Source of the DNA: Motacilla alba alba
Lineage: Eukaryota; Chordata; Aves; Passeriformes; Motacillidae
DNA: 64,000 nucleotides
Reading direction: 5' to 3'
Assembly: GCF_015832195.1 (NCBI RefSeq)
Contig: NC_052046.1
Location: 42,666,473-42,730,472 of the forward strand
Part shown: in pieces, positions 26,901 through 39,173 of the stretch
Layout: each line of letters begins with the position of its first letter
Position numbering within the stretch: the stretch's first letter is position 1
Translations under genes and position numbers: made by a program
The notes under the pieces: generated by a model
What the model was told of the DNA's origin: nothing
What the model saw: the letters and a program-made list of their open reading frames with translations, nothing else
Databases searched by the model: none

Positions 26901-28528
26901 ACTTATACAAAATTACACAAACTGACAGCAGAAGACCGGGAGCAAAGCAAGCATGCATGCCTCCACTGTTGTGGGTGTGAGAACATACTGTGTGTCCTCC
27001 TGCAAAGAGATTAAGAAGTCCCCTGCTGGGGATTTCTGGCATGCACAGATACAGGCAAAACAGAAGAGGAGAGAAGTAACCTTGTAGACCTTTGCACTTT
27101 GTTGTCCAAAATCCTCTGCCAGCCTATATATGCCTCACCCAGCCTGTATAATTGAGCTGCTCTCTACATCTGCAAATTCGTATAAAGCACGAGGAGTACA
27201 CTAGTGCATTTGACTACTGAAAGGAAAAACTGAAAAAGGTTTTTAAGAACTCTGACGTTATTAGCAGTCAACATGCTCTTTGGTGTTTTAAATTAGGTTT
27301 AGGAAGGGAATTCCATTCCAGAAAAATCTCCAGCTGAAGGAGCATGGTAAAGTTCACTGAAGAGAACTGAAAATACCACAAAATAGGTTTTCCAAACACT
27401 AGAAATTGAACTGAGATGGCCAAGATGTAGAAAAGGCCTAGATAAATCACCCGACCTTTTTTTGCTTTTCAGAGAGAAGGAAAAGTAAAGAGGAAGAGGA
27501 GAAAGAGAGAGAAGAAGATAAAAAGGCAGAACAGGGAGCTACTGTCCACAGGTGTCACTGCTTTCTGGGAAAATGAACAATAATGTCTTGTGGTATTTAA
27601 AAATTATAATGGTATGGCCTTTGCACAGTATCCTTAAAGCAGATTTAGTGCCTTGTGTGCTCCACCTGGATAGCACCGACCATCTCTTCTCATTTTCATC
27701 TTTGTTGCAGTGCACCTGGAACTGTAGCTCTTGCTTTCTGGGACCATCAGGCATCTAATTGTGTTTGCAATATGTGGATCCTTACTTCACTCGTTAGCTC
27801 CCATTTAACACATTTCTTTGTGCAGAGAACAAAGGACAAATCTGGAATGATTTCTGAGCAAAAGCCTGTCTTGTCTTGCCCTACAGGGGGACAAGGCCCA
27901 CACACTGCTGACCTAGTGAGCCACCTTTGTGCTGACAAAGAAGTAAGAAAAAAAAAAGAAAAAAGAAGAGCAGAGACAATGTTGCCTCTGGAAAGCTAAT
28001 CGTTAAAATTTCCTTTTACTTCAAAATGTAAATTGGACCTATTTTGTTTGGATTTTGCATTCGCTTATTTTAAATGAAGCATGAAATATGGTCCAATATA
28101 ATGATTCTGGAAATAGTTTCAGCTAGGCATGTTTGCAAAGACATTAAAATTAAAATTATTATGTCTTTCTACATAAAAATAAAATAAAATAAAATAAAAT
28201 AAAATAAAATAAAATAGTAAACTAAAGTATTATTTCCATTTCTGTTCTTGAAAAATTTATTCAACAAGGCACTAAGGAAGCTGTGAGTTCACATTTTTAG
28301 GACAGATTTTTAGATAAATTATAATTCCACTTGCTTGTCTTGTATTAGTGGGAAAAATTGGTACAACTATAAATGGAAATAAAATAGCTCAAGAAGAACA
28401 AAATATGAAATAAGAAAACACTTTGAAATATTAGGAAATTTTTACATCTTCCATTGAGTAATCTTAGGCTTCAGAAAAGACTGGCAGCAGAAATACAGCA
28501 GTCAGGAGTGTGTTTTACTTCACATTCA
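20963..28528. other. Intergenic, no supportable gene
   Basis: Mostly AT-rich; 20.9-21.8 kb is more GC-rich but has no CpG cluster. The largest open frame (26187-26735, plus) has no domain-like content or flanking splice pattern. The AAAAT microsatellite is listed separately. Confidence 0.5.
28176..28215 (+). repeat. (AAAAT)8 microsatellite
   Basis: Eight uninterrupted copies of the pentamer AAAAT. Nothing else is associated with it. Confidence 0.95.
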
Positions 28529-29023
28529 TAGGATCCACTTTCTAAGGCATATGTAATTTATTTTTGCCAAAAATGACCTGTTGTGAGACTGGATCTCCCC
28601 ATTTGAAGGAGTGGTTGTAGCTACAAAGACAAATCTGTACTCAGCTTTGGGAGAAGGAACATCTCCACAAGTAGGAGCGAGACAAAGTGTAGACAAGTCT
28701 TTAAACTTACCCTGCAGAAAATTATTCCAAGATGAGACTGCATAATGGACTTGTCTTTCACTGGCACTTAGAGAAGCAGAGGTGACACAGCTTCCCATGC
28801 TTTTGGCAGCTGCTCGCAATTCCCTTACAGCTGGTTTTCCAGGCTCACAACGGACAATGATGGCAACACAAGGAATCATTCCCAGGATCTGCCTCACTGT
28901 GAAGAGATTCAGCCACTGGACAACTGGTTTGCTACCCAGAGTGTTGGGCATGTGTTCTGCTGTCTCTATAATATTTTTTGTGACTTGACTGGCCTGTTTT
29001 GCTCTGTTTGTTGAAGCAAGCGG
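28529..29023 (-). other. Unrecognised open frame with a good donor; candidate exon, weak
   Basis: A minus-strand frame of 165 codons is open between a TAG and a TGA. Its middle part (VRQILGMIPCVAIIV, then PGKPAVRELRAAAKSMGS) looks more protein-like than neighbouring frames, and a consensus donor (CAGG|gtaagt, exon end 28711) lies inside it. I do not recognise the family. Upstream there is only a weak acceptor (ctttcctccag) and it would place a stop in frame. Frames of this length occur by chance several times in this window. Confidence 0.15.
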
Positions 29024-30449
29024 CTAATCTATGTCTGGAGGAAAGTGTCTGGTTCAGCAGTCTGCAAACATGCCAGTGCAGTTTCTGCATTCCTGTTTCC
29101 TCTCCATACCTGCCAGTAATGCGGAACTTGCCAGATGCAATACTTTCTTGCAGTCTGGGAGATACTGTGCTGCTGTTTTGCTCTGTGCACTCAACAATTG
29201 CTCTCCCTCCTGAAATCTTTTGTTGTTGCTGTTGTTTTTAATTCATGATCTCCTCCATGAAGGGTCTTAGACTTGTATCATGGCAGTCTTTGACATAAAG
29301 ATTTAACTAGTTTCTTTCAAGTCACCTTCCACACTGCGCACTGTGGAAACAAACAGTATGCTTGCTGGCCTCCAGGTCTGCAGAATGAGTCTTCAGAGCC
29401 CCCCCTGCTAAATACCAAAGACATACTTTAATTAGCATTAAATCATCCAGATTAAACAAAATTCAGGATTCCCTGGGGAAACCTCCTTTTGCTTCTGAGA
29501 TCTACCAAGAAAAAAAGCAATAGACAGTGGATCCATTTATGTAACAACAGCACACTTTTCACCGTATTTTTGTGTAATGAAAATTAATTAAGACTTGCTA
29601 ATTTAAACATTAAAACATTAGGAAATGCCAGAAGAAAAATTGCTTGAGCAATCCTCATTCCACCTCCACCCGCATATACACATTCTGTATTTAATGAGCT
29701 TTCATGGCCTTTAATTACACTTTCAGGTACCATGTGGGCTCCTTAGATAGTACAGAATGCACAGAACTAGTAAGTTTGCATACTTCCTTCTCCTTTCTTT
29801 ATTTTTTTAATGTTGCCAAGTTTTAATGATACATGGCAGAGAGGCAGCATTCCTAACATCACAGAAGTCCCTACAGTTTCCTGAAAGCCTGTGGCTAAGG
29901 AGAGACAAGAACCTATTAGCAGTGCAGCACAGAAACCTGCAGTGTCAGCAGCAAGCAGATGATCCATTCAGGCGGCTATTACTAATGCCCCAACCATGAT
30001 GAAAGGGCTGCAACTTACTCAGTGCTAGTCAACCCAAAGGTGCAGCCCTAAGGTATCTGACTCCTTAGTTCTGCAGCTCCGGACATCTTGTTCCCCACCT
30101 CTTGCATAGCTGCTTTTCACTCTGTCACTCTTTCCAGCAGTGAGGAGATCTCTGAAGCTACAACCAAGTGTAAGAATGGGCCATCTTAGTGTTCAGGAAA
30201 AAAAGAGATACATAAGCAGATTGGTTTGGGTAAATACGGAATGGTGGCAGAACTCCAATGCAAAAAAAAAGAATATACAGAAGATGAAAGCAGGGATGGG
30301 TTACAAAGGAGGAATTTACAAACATTGCCTGGGCATGTAGGAATGGTGTCAGGAAAGAAAAAGCTCAGCTGGAATTTTAACTTGCATGTCAATAGTAACA
30401 AATAGAGCTTCAGCTGATAAATGGTAAGCAGCTGAACAAGGAAAATGGC
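29024..30449. other. No feature seen
   Basis: Unique intergenic sequence with short chance frames. Confidence 0.5.
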
Positions 30450-31266
30450 ATCTAGTCACTGAGTAGGCTGGGTGTTTTACCCTAAGTGGACACAATCAAA
30501 CCTGAGGAACTCAATGCCTTCTTTACACAGGAAGGTCTCCTAGGGCTTCAGGCCTAGTATTAATGGAGGGGAGAGACGACCATGAGTGGATGAATTAGGA
30601 GTTGCTGGAGAAAACTTGGCTTATACAAGTCCATGGAAATACAAGGGCTGTGTCCAAGGATGCTGTGAGAGATATCTCATGCCAGCACAAGATTTCAATC
30701 ATCTTTGAGGAGCTGTGGATATCCCTGCCAATAGTAGAAATGTTGCACTTATACTTCAAAAGAACTCAAAGAACAGCCCAAGGAACAGCCCAAGGAACAC
30801 TTCAATCCCTGGCAAAAAAGACCACAAAACAAGTTCTCTTGCATGATATTTCTGAATGCATGAAAGAGAAATAGGCAATTGTGAATAATCAGCACAGGTT
30901 CACCACGGATAAGTCATAACAGTGAACGTTACTGCCCTTTTTTGATAAAAGAATGGGATTTGTGGATGGGTGAGAGCAATGGATGTTATTTGCCTTCAAT
31001 GTAGCAACATTTTCAACTCTGTCTACCTGTGTTTGTATTTAAGCTAAAACATTATGGTCTGGATGTGTAGCCAACTGATCCAACTTTGGATGAGGTCAGA
31101 GGGTTGTGCTTAATGAGTTGTACTCTATCTGAGGGCTGTGTTGTGGCATCTATCCTAGGACTAATCCAGCAGGAGAATCAATTGCCCAAAGAGGTTGTGT
31201 AGTCTCCCTTGCTGAGGGTTTTCAAGACCAGATTAAGTCCAAAGCAAACCGGTCGGACTTCATTGC
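30450..31266 (+). mobile_element. CR1 LINE, left part, split by an LTR
   Basis: Degraded CR1 in plus orientation. It starts near the linker block (gaggaactcaatgccttctttacacagg), passes the early RT block (acaagtccatggaaat; gattgtgaataatcagcacaggttcacc; tttgtggatgggtgagagcaatggatgtt), reaches the ggactaatccagcagg block, then jumps to the 3' UTR (ttgcccaaagaggttgtgtagtctcccttgc), so the ORF2 C-terminal half is deleted. It is interrupted at 31266 by an LTR and resumes at 32009. Confidence 0.8.
30769..30800 (+). repeat. 12-bp minisatellite, about 2.7 copies
   Basis: Units of aggaacagccca (first copy aagaacagccca), ending in a partial unit, inside the degraded CR1 RT region. Confidence 0.85.
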
Positions 31267-32008
31267 TGTAGAATCCCAGGAGACAAGAGGGTTAATTTGT
31301 ATGTCTCAAACACTGATAGCCAGATGGCTGTGGAGCCAGCCATGGATTGTTGGTGATAACAGCCAAGAATTATTGGTAATAATACACTGAGAAAGAAGAG
31401 GATGTGGCTGGAGAAGAGGCCATGAGGGGGTAGGGCAGCACATTTCTGGGACAAACGTCCTTGTTCTGGCTCCTGGAGATGAGCACAACACCGCACAAGG
31501 GCAGGGATAAGACTGAGAAGTGGGCATGGACTGTAAGAGGGGATTGAGACCACCAAAGATCCCCAAAGCCATCCCCAACCCATTTCCAGAAAAGTCTAGA
31601 GGAATGGACTGCACAGGACTAGTAATTTGCATAGAAAGTGAGAAACTTACCTGCAGTAAGGGGAGATTTATCTGTAGAAGGTACCACCACAAAGCCTGGG
31701 GGCACAGGTGCTCCCAGAACCCTAAACATACCATCAGCTGGATCAGCGCTGGAGCCAGGACTGGTGATCTCACCTTCTCCCTTTTTTTTTTCCTTTCACT
31801 CTGTCTCCTCCTCTCCAATTCATGCCTCTGTTCTCATTCAACTTATTCCTTTACCCAAACCCAGTGCCATGTGCTTATACCAATTTACAGACCAAGAGTG
31901 TCATTTACTAATAAAACTTGGTAAGCTTTTGCGGCCCCTCTGACTTGTAATTTCTTTCAACCATGAGCATCTACAAATCTTGGGTACTCCCCTCCCCCTT
32001 AAGCCACA
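31267..32008 (+). mobile_element. Solo LTR of an endogenous retrovirus inserted in a CR1
   Basis: A 742-bp segment starting TGTAG and ending CCACA, flanked by ATTGC (31262-31266) and ATTTC (32009-32013), a 5-bp target duplication with one mismatch. The flanks join into a continuous CR1 3' UTR. An AATAAA at 31910-31915 followed by a short GT-rich stretch is the expected LTR poly(A) signal, giving plus orientation. I see no internal retroviral genes, so this is a solo LTR. A 170-codon open frame on the opposite strand (31306-31818) is incidental. Confidence 0.8.
31910..31915 (+). terminator. LTR poly(A) signal
   Basis: AATAAA inside the solo LTR, about 95 bp before its 3' end, in the position expected for the R region. 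Confidence 0.6.
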
Positions 32009-32055
32009 ATTTCTGACCCTGCTTTGAACCTGGATGATCCTGTAATTACTATCAT
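32009..32055 (+). mobile_element. CR1 LINE, right part after the LTR
   Basis: ttctgaccctgctttgaacctggatgatcct continues the CR1 3' UTR text that stops at 31266 (consensus gctgaccctgctttgagc...ggatgatct). Short and diverged. Confidence 0.65.
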
Positions 32056-34429
32056 GGGGGCTGAATACTTGAGAAGTGCTATGGATGTGGAATTCTCTTC
32101 TGACATGAAGTTATTTCACATCCATTTTTCAGCCAAGGTACAGAGAGTTCAACTACTCCACTGCTGAAAACTTTCTTTCCTTTACTTACTGTATCAATTG
32201 CATAGTATCATAGATACACTGTTCAGTGTATCTTAGATATGCTCACACATCAGAAACTACAGGTATCCCACTTTGTAGGTACATGTTCCTACAAAACAGG
32301 AAACTGCTTAACTAAGAAGCAGAAATCTGGCTTATCCTTCTAGTTCATAGAAACAAGAACGAGGATGAAAATAGGGATAGGATGTGCTTGGGCATGGGAA
32401 AGAGAGGGTGACAGGGGACAAAGAGACTGATAGAAATACATTAGGAACAAACAAAGCGCCAGGAAAGAATGAGAAGATGCAGGGCAGATGAAGCCATTCT
32501 CCTTCAACACTAATCCTATTGATGTCCTGGTTGTGCTGCCAAGGGGGTTGTGCTGCCAGGTTATGCCTGTTCATAGGGGATGTGGTGTAGAGCAGAGGAA
32601 TGAGGTTGCATAGAGTACTCGAAGTACTCCTACCTTTCTGCAGCCCCAGACAGGTCCTTACAGGATGCATACAGTAAGGCAATACATCTAGAAGGATAAG
32701 TGGAGAATAGGATTCATTTTACTTCCAGGTGTGGGAGTAAATTGTTCTGCTCCAAACATCAAAGCAGTTCTCTTCTGCTGCATTGTCCTTTTCCCTTTCT
32801 GTAGCACTGTTTGCCACAGGATTTCTGATATCTGTACCTCAATGGCAGAGCTCTCACATTAAGTATCTCTCTCACCATCCAGCTCCAATTTTTTCTGGGA
32901 CCCTATTTCAAGTAAACAGCACATCTTTTCTTGCCATAAATAATATAGAAAGGGACTAAACAGGGCAGATTTTATTCTGATCTGTCCTACAAATATGTGC
33001 AATTTGAGCTTCTAGCGTATTTTACTAACAAAATTAATCAGTAAGGGAATTTCACATGGGACCTATGCTTCTGACAGCATTGTTCAGATAACTTTAATGA
33101 TAATAGAGATTTTAAGCAGAAGAAGGTGTGAGCATGGTGATGTTCATCTACACAGAGTCTTAGTGAAGTTGATTTTCACACATGGCTTGTCTGCCAGGAA
33201 AGACCAGGGAGAGGAGGGAATGACCATTCTCCTGGTGAGAACTGGCCACTGTGCCTTTCTGCTGTCCCACACACCTGAGCTCTTTCTAGCATGTTGGTGG
33301 ATAAGTTTCTCTGCACGTGACAGCACTGCTGAGTCCGGAGGGCAGTTCACTCATGCACACAACTCAGATCACAGCATGTCTTTCCAGAGCTGGGCAGAAG
33401 CTGCTGTGCATCAGCCTGCAACATACGAACAACAGTGCACATTTGTCAGCAACTCACACACCAGGCAAACCAGGTCAGGCATTTGTCGACAGATGAACAT
33501 GTCAATCAATAATATTACCTTAATATTCCCACTTGCTATTACATTGTGTCAACTGGTATTACTAAATGTCGACCCCTAATTCCAGCTAAGAGAGACTAGA
33601 AGGCACAATCTATCAGTCAATAAAGCTGACTAGCTGTAAACTTTACTGACTAGCAGTAAAGCTCACTAGCACAAATAACACATGCTTCTCTCTACCATGA
33701 AATAACAGGCTTCACATGGGCTAGAAATGGTTTCTTCTTCTTCATTTTCCTCTCTCCATTCCCCACTGCTCTCCCACCCCAGAAAATTTTAGCTAAAATT
33801 GTTCATGAGAGAATACTGGCATGCAGGATACCCACTCTTTCAAATATGCTCAGTGCATTTGGCATAAAGTCCTTCAAACAGTAAGTGACCTCAGCCTCTT
33901 ACCTGAGAGGGTGATATGGTCTTAGCAGGTTGTGGTGAGGAATGGCACAAGGATTTCAAAGACCTGAGCAAGAGGTGACATGGTGGATGTTAGTATTTTG
34001 GGGCCATTTCTGGAATCCATCAGCCTGTCAGCTCAGTACTGCTGAGGCCGAGCTTTGGTGTGTGCTGGGTGTGTGAGGGTGATTACATCTCAGAATTGAC
34101 ATAAAGATGCCAAGGCACTACCAGTGTTCATGTGATCTGGTCACAGGTCTTGTTTGGAACGAGTGGAGACTTTTCTTTGGCGTTCCTTTTCATTTTTTCC
34201 CTTGGTGAGTTTTTGGGTAGGAGATAACATCTAGTAGGGGATGTGTGTCTCTACATCGGGGGAAGACAGCAGCAAAACCAGTCATAAAAATCCATAACCA
34301 AACCATATATCCTGCGGCTGCTGGACCCCTGTGGGTCTTACCATTCTCCCCTTATTCTTCTCTAGTCTTTTTTCTACTCCAGTAAGCGATCACCCCTCTG
34401 ATAGGGCTGCTCCTGACTCATGCCGCCAC
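32056..34429. other. Intergenic sequence upstream of SLC49A3
   Basis: No coding signal. A 160-codon plus-strand frame at 33097-33579 is unrecognised and looks random. A minor 8-bp hairpin (CTTTACTG/CAGTAAAG) lies at 33641-33661. Confidence 0.5.
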
Positions 34430-35180
34430 CAGCACCCCCAGCTGCGGCAGATGCCGCTCGGGTGCTACCCGGAGGCGACAGCTAACAGTGACTCCCACGG
34501 GAACGCGGAGCCGTCAGCGGGCATTAGTGATGGTGGCGACGCTGATGTTGTTTTTTCTTTTTTAGCGACACACGAGCAGGACAGGCATCTCCTCGCCAGG
34601 GCAACCTCCTTCCGCGCACTTCAGCAGCCCCTGTGCAGAGCGCCGGGCGTTCCCCCGCCGAGGAGCGCGGCAGTCCGGACCCGGCTCCGCGGGGAAGGGC
34701 TGGCGCCCGGCCAGGGGCGGCACCGCAGCGAGGGCCCGCCCGCAGCGCAGCCCAGCGCGCCGAGGCGGGCGGCGGCGGGGCCGGGGCCGCCCCGGGGAGG
34801 CCGGGGAGGGCGGCGGGGCGGGGCCGGACGGGGCCGTGCCGAGCTGAGCGAAGCGCGCCGCGCCGAGCTGCGATGGAGGGCGCCGAGAGGGCCAGCCTGC
34901 TGGGGGAGCGCAGCCTGGGGCCGCCGGCCCGCTTCAAGACGTACCGGCGGCGGTGGTTCCTGCTGGCCGTCGTGTGCCTGCTGAACTGCTCCAACGCCAT
35001 GGTGAGTGCGGCCGCCTCTCCCGGCGCGGGAGCCGCTCCCCGCAGCCAGCCTGGGGCTGGGAACCTCCTCTGGGGTGATGGGGAAGGGGGCGGCCGCCGG
35101 CAGCGCCGGGTGCCCGAGCAGCAGGCGGAGGCGCAGAGCACGCAGGGCGCACAGCCCTTCCCTGCCGCCTCGCTGTGCAG
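34430..35180 (+). promoter_or_regulatory. CpG island promoter of SLC49A3
   Basis: Abrupt GC- and CpG-rich block in AT-rich surroundings, overlapping the start codon and first donor. A consensus GC box (GGGGCGGGGC) lies at 34815-34824, about 50 bp before the ATG, with no TATA box nearby, typical of a housekeeping-type promoter with dispersed starts. The transcription start is therefore probably between about 34.7 and 34.86 kb. Long open frames on both strands here are composition artefacts. Confidence 0.8.
34873..35001 (+). CDS. SLC49A3: SLC49A3 coding exon 1 (residues 1-43)
   Basis: The start ATG at 34873 has a strong context (G at -3 and G at +4). The exon encodes a short cytoplasmic N-terminus (MEGAERASLLGERSLG), a basic TYRRRW stretch and the first half of helix 1, ending NCSNAM. 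The donor is ATG|gtgagt at 35002, phase 0. The frame stays open upstream to 34633, but that extension is Ala/Pro/Arg/Gly-rich CpG-island sequence unlike the family, so I start at 34873. Reading on past 35001 gives intron translation. Confidence 0.95.
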
Positions 35181-38100
35181 CAGATCTGGAGAGCAATTCT
35201 GGCCACTTCTGCGGCTGCTGGTGCGGAGTGAAGACGGGCTGACATGGCTCGCCAGAGCCAAAAGCACCTCCTGTTTCTTCCTAGAAGCAGCCAGGCAATC
35301 CTCAGGGCTCTGCCCCAGTGCCCTGTCTCAGATCCACCCCCTCATCCTTGGAGCACCGGAATCAGTTGTACGCGAGCAGTTCGCAGAAGCGTCAGCCTGG
35401 CCGTACCTTATGGACGGAATAACAGGCTTTTAGTTTTGAACATTGTCGTTCTGGTTATGACCTAGGCCTTCACGCTTTCCTTTCTGACCAGTGGGATCCG
35501 GGACACAGACGAGTAGTGACGGGGGAAGGGCAGGATGGGGCGGGAGGGTGTGTGGGATCTCCAAGAGCACAGCAGGAAGTACCGCCGCGTCAAGTCAGAC
35601 TGGGATGAAGCGATGATGCGTCCTGGAGCACAGCAAAAGTTGCTGCCGAGTACACTTCGTATGCCATGGGGAGACAGAGAAAGTATTCATCGTCTCTGAG
35701 GGTCACATGTTTCTAGCCTAAGAATAGTGGAGCAGTGTTGAAACACCATGGGAGAGGAGCAGGAGTTAAGTCAGCTGCATTGCTTGCCTGTGACAGCAGA
35801 TTTATCTGGTCAGGAAAAGAAGCAAGCTTCCTTTCAGAGTCTGTTGCATATACAGAACACTATAGGAGTGATTATGCACTGAACAGATGGTTGTATGAAC
35901 TTCTTTTTGCTTACTCTGCCTTATTCTGAGAGACTTGAAAAAATTGGATGTCAGATCATACCCCACCTGTTGAACAGATTTAAATTCAGTAGTTATGGCG
36001 ATAAACCCATAAAGTTTCCTCTTATCAAGGCTTAGTATATGAGAAAGAAGCCCAGATCTTTGCTCATCAAGTCATTGAGGACATTGTTGATAATTATCAG
36101 ACCGATGTAGAATTATTCATGTTCTTGAGGATTACCATGCTGTGAATGCGGGCTGTCTGGCAGACAAGATCAGGCGCTGCAACTTGCAAACATTTAAATG
36201 CTTTGAAGGAAGATTAGGTGTTCCGTGATGCAAGAGTGGTGGAGTAGAGAAATAAAAAAACCTAGTGAGAATTTGGCTGTATATGGGAAAAAAAAAAATG
36301 AATGCACCTTCTCAATGGAAAATCAGTATATCCTTTAAGAGTGTAAAAATGTGTATGGCAGAAAAGCCCCACTGCTTGCTTGCAGTTAAATTGGCACAGC
36401 AGAAGAACATTATGTGACAAGAAGTAAACCCACCCTGCTAGAAGTGGACGGTGACAGCATGGCTGAAGGAAACTGAACCAAGCCTTTTTCAGGATGTCTT
36501 GTCAGATTTTGACTTTGCTGAAATCTTAAAGGTGAAACCGAAGGATTTCTTAAACAGATCTTTTCAGTATATCTGCAAGTATTACTGTGTCCTCAGTCTG
36601 TTGCTGAAAACTTTGTAGCCCTGGAAGATTGACCTGTTCTGTCTCCTTTGTATCTTGACAACTTCCTGACTGCCCATTGTATTATTTTTCCATGGTATGA
36701 AATTAGGCCAAAACTTTACAACTTCGAAACTGGGCACCTAATAAATATTCTAGAGTGGAATTACTGTTTCTAAGCCATTGCAAGGATCTGGAATGGCAAC
36801 TATGCTAACATATAAAGTTGTAAGTAAACATTTCCTGATGCTAAAGTTTCTTCTAAATGTTCCTGATAAAAATCCCATTAAAATGGGCAAAGTAGTTGAA
36901 AGTCTATGAAATCAAAGTGGTTGGTTACAATTTAAAAGTTACAGATGAAAAGATTAATTAGCCAGTTCTGTGATATGAAAAATTGCCCTGCAAGTTGTGT
37001 CCTCAACTCCTGTGCAGATGTTGCATGCAACACTTTGTTCTATGTACATCTGTGTCAGGCTCTCTGCAAATGCATGTAGTAAGGACACATGAATTTTGAA
37101 TTGTCTAACTTGGACCACATTTGCTGGATCAAGCTTCCAGAATGATGCCTTGTGTTCCTCACTCTTGTCCATAGACATGCAGTTTTCTATTAGTGACCTT
37201 TGGTGCCACTAGCAGTGGCAATTGAGAGACAGTACTGAGTGGGGGAGACTTTCAGTGTCAAGAAGACAAGGTAGAAGCAACTTAACTGCAGGGCAGCACA
37301 TTTGGTCATGCAGCAAGCATGGGCTGAGAAAGGAATATTTCTTAGTCTGGTTTAGAGTATGATTGAGCAAAGCCGTACCAGACCATGTGGTGACAGAAGA
37401 GGCACTCTTCTCTATATCCTCCTGCTCCATTTCATTGTGTGAAATCCTTTCATTAACTGGAACAGAGTGGAGTTAATATGATATAGAGGCTTTTACACCA
37501 ACAATAAATATAGCCCCTTACTTATGCTTCTATTACTGACCTGAGTTTAAAAGCCTCTGTCTCTCCCTGCTGTACAAAGTGGGTACTACCTTAGCAGGAA
37601 TTTGTTATCATTTCCTAAATAGGGCTAATATGGGAATTCCTAGCTGATAATAGAGTGTAAGAAACTCCCGCCTTATCTTAGGAAGGCTGTAAGCAGACAT
37701 TAGCATAATATCTTGCTGCCTGAAGTCGTGTGCAGAGAGGATGCTGTGACCACAGCTGAGCTTAGATGATTTATCCCCAGCTGTCTCTTGCAGCACTGGT
37801 GATGGGGGGTTGAAATAACTCTGCCTGTGGTTTCTCCCCAGATTTGTTTTGCCAAACTTATGCTGTGGTTTTGAGTATGATTTTTTTCATCTGAAGGCTT
37901 AATGTTTAAGGGTATTCATGTTTTGCTTGCAGCTGCTGTAGCACATAGCTCCTCACTTTTTTCCTCCTTCCTGTGAAGGTGAGCAGGTGGGAACTTTGTG
38001 TTTCACAGGAGGGACTTTCTCTTGCTTTAGCACTGGGGACACAGAAAAAGACAGAAGAATGAAACCAGGAGTGTTTACTGCCCAGTTCTGCGCTCACCAG

Positions 38101-39098
38101 CTTGGGCAATCTGTGAAGGAGCAGGGGAGCAGAGGGTTGGCGCTAGCTCACACTTGGCCAAGTGGCTCCTGACTCACTAAGTGGAGGACTTACACCACCA
38201 CTCAGTGTACTTGGGAGAGGAAGGAGAGCTGCACAAGTGGAGCCTGGCATGCTCCAGGGCAGGGTGCACACGCTCCTCACCCACACCTGTCTGCTCCAGC
38301 AGTGCCCCTGTAGATACGCATGTGCACACAGCTGCTGCTCTTTTTTTCTGCTACTTCTCTTGAGAGCTGTAGAGACTAAAAGAGACATTTTGGCTAGGAT
38401 CTGGCCTTTTCTGAAGATCATGCCTCTGTCCTAATGTCCTAAACTCCTGTGTTAGCATGGGTGCTTTCAGGTGGGCACAGGGGCTATTTGCTTCCAATCT
38501 GTGTGGCGATTTTAACCTTGAAGATGAGGACTCTGGTGTAAGGGCTTCATCGTCCAGTTGCAGGGGAGAAGGAGGCATCTGAAGGACCTCTTACATCACC
38601 TTCTAAGCTGCCTTCAGGTGAATGAAAGAAAGCATGCTGGAGTTGGCAGAATTGCTGTAGGAAAAGCCTGTGTGGGGACTGGTGAGCTGTGCTGGTGCCT
38701 GTTCTGAAGCAGAAATTCCCATTTTGTGCAAGACAACCCCCTTGGCTCCTCCTTTTAAAACTGTACATAAAAGGTACTGCAGGGGCATTTATACAGTCCC
38801 TTTCTATGGTCAGCAATACAGTATGCTAGACAATGAAAAGCACTCCAAATAGAAACCTTTGCTAGCCGATACCACCACTGACATGGCAAAGTGGCCTGAT
38901 TCCTACCCTGCCTGATTGAATATACTTGCCTTTCTGCAAATATTTTGCTTTCCACTTTTAGAATCTTGATTTGTTCATGAGGAAAGTAGGGCTTGATTAC
39001 CAGCTTGCCATTTGTGAAGAACATGTTTGGCACTGCACTTGGCAGGGTTGTACCTGGTTATATGTGTAATGCATCTTTGAGATACAAAAATCTCGTAT

Positions 39099-39132
39099 CT
39101 GTCATGTATGCTGTTTTCAGCATACATGACAG
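39099..39132. repeat. Perfect 15-bp inverted repeat with TTTT loop (intron 1)
   Basis: Arms 39099-39113 (CTGTCATGTATGCTG) and 39118-39132 (CAGCATACATGACAG) are exact reverse complements separated by TTTT. Forms a stable hairpin in either strand's RNA. Confidence 0.95.
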
Positions 39133-39135
39133 CTC

Positions 39136-39173
39136 ACAGCTGTTGCTTACCAAAGTAAGCAGAGTGGAGCTGT
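39136..39173. repeat. Second adjacent interrupted hairpin (intron 1)
   Basis: ACAGCT (39136-39141) pairs with AGCTGT (39168-39173) and TGCTTAC (39144-39150) with GTAAGCA (39155-39161) around a CAAA loop, with a 2/6-nt internal loop. It starts three bases after the preceding perfect hairpin. Confidence 0.85.

Noticed and set aside
31306..31818. 170-codon minus-strand open frame
   Set aside because: Lies entirely inside a solo LTR, antisense to it.
33097..33579. 160-codon plus-strand open frame
   Set aside because: No family similarity; length is within what chance gives across 64 kb on six frames.
34633..34872. In-frame N-terminal extension of SLC49A3
   Set aside because: Open but composed of Ala/Pro/Gly/Arg repeats lacking family similarity; the ATG at 34873 has a strong context and gives the expected length N-terminus.
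34524..35267. 247-codon minus-strand open frame opposite SLC49A3 exon 1
   Set aside because: CpG-island composition artefact antisense to a clear exon; no family similarity.
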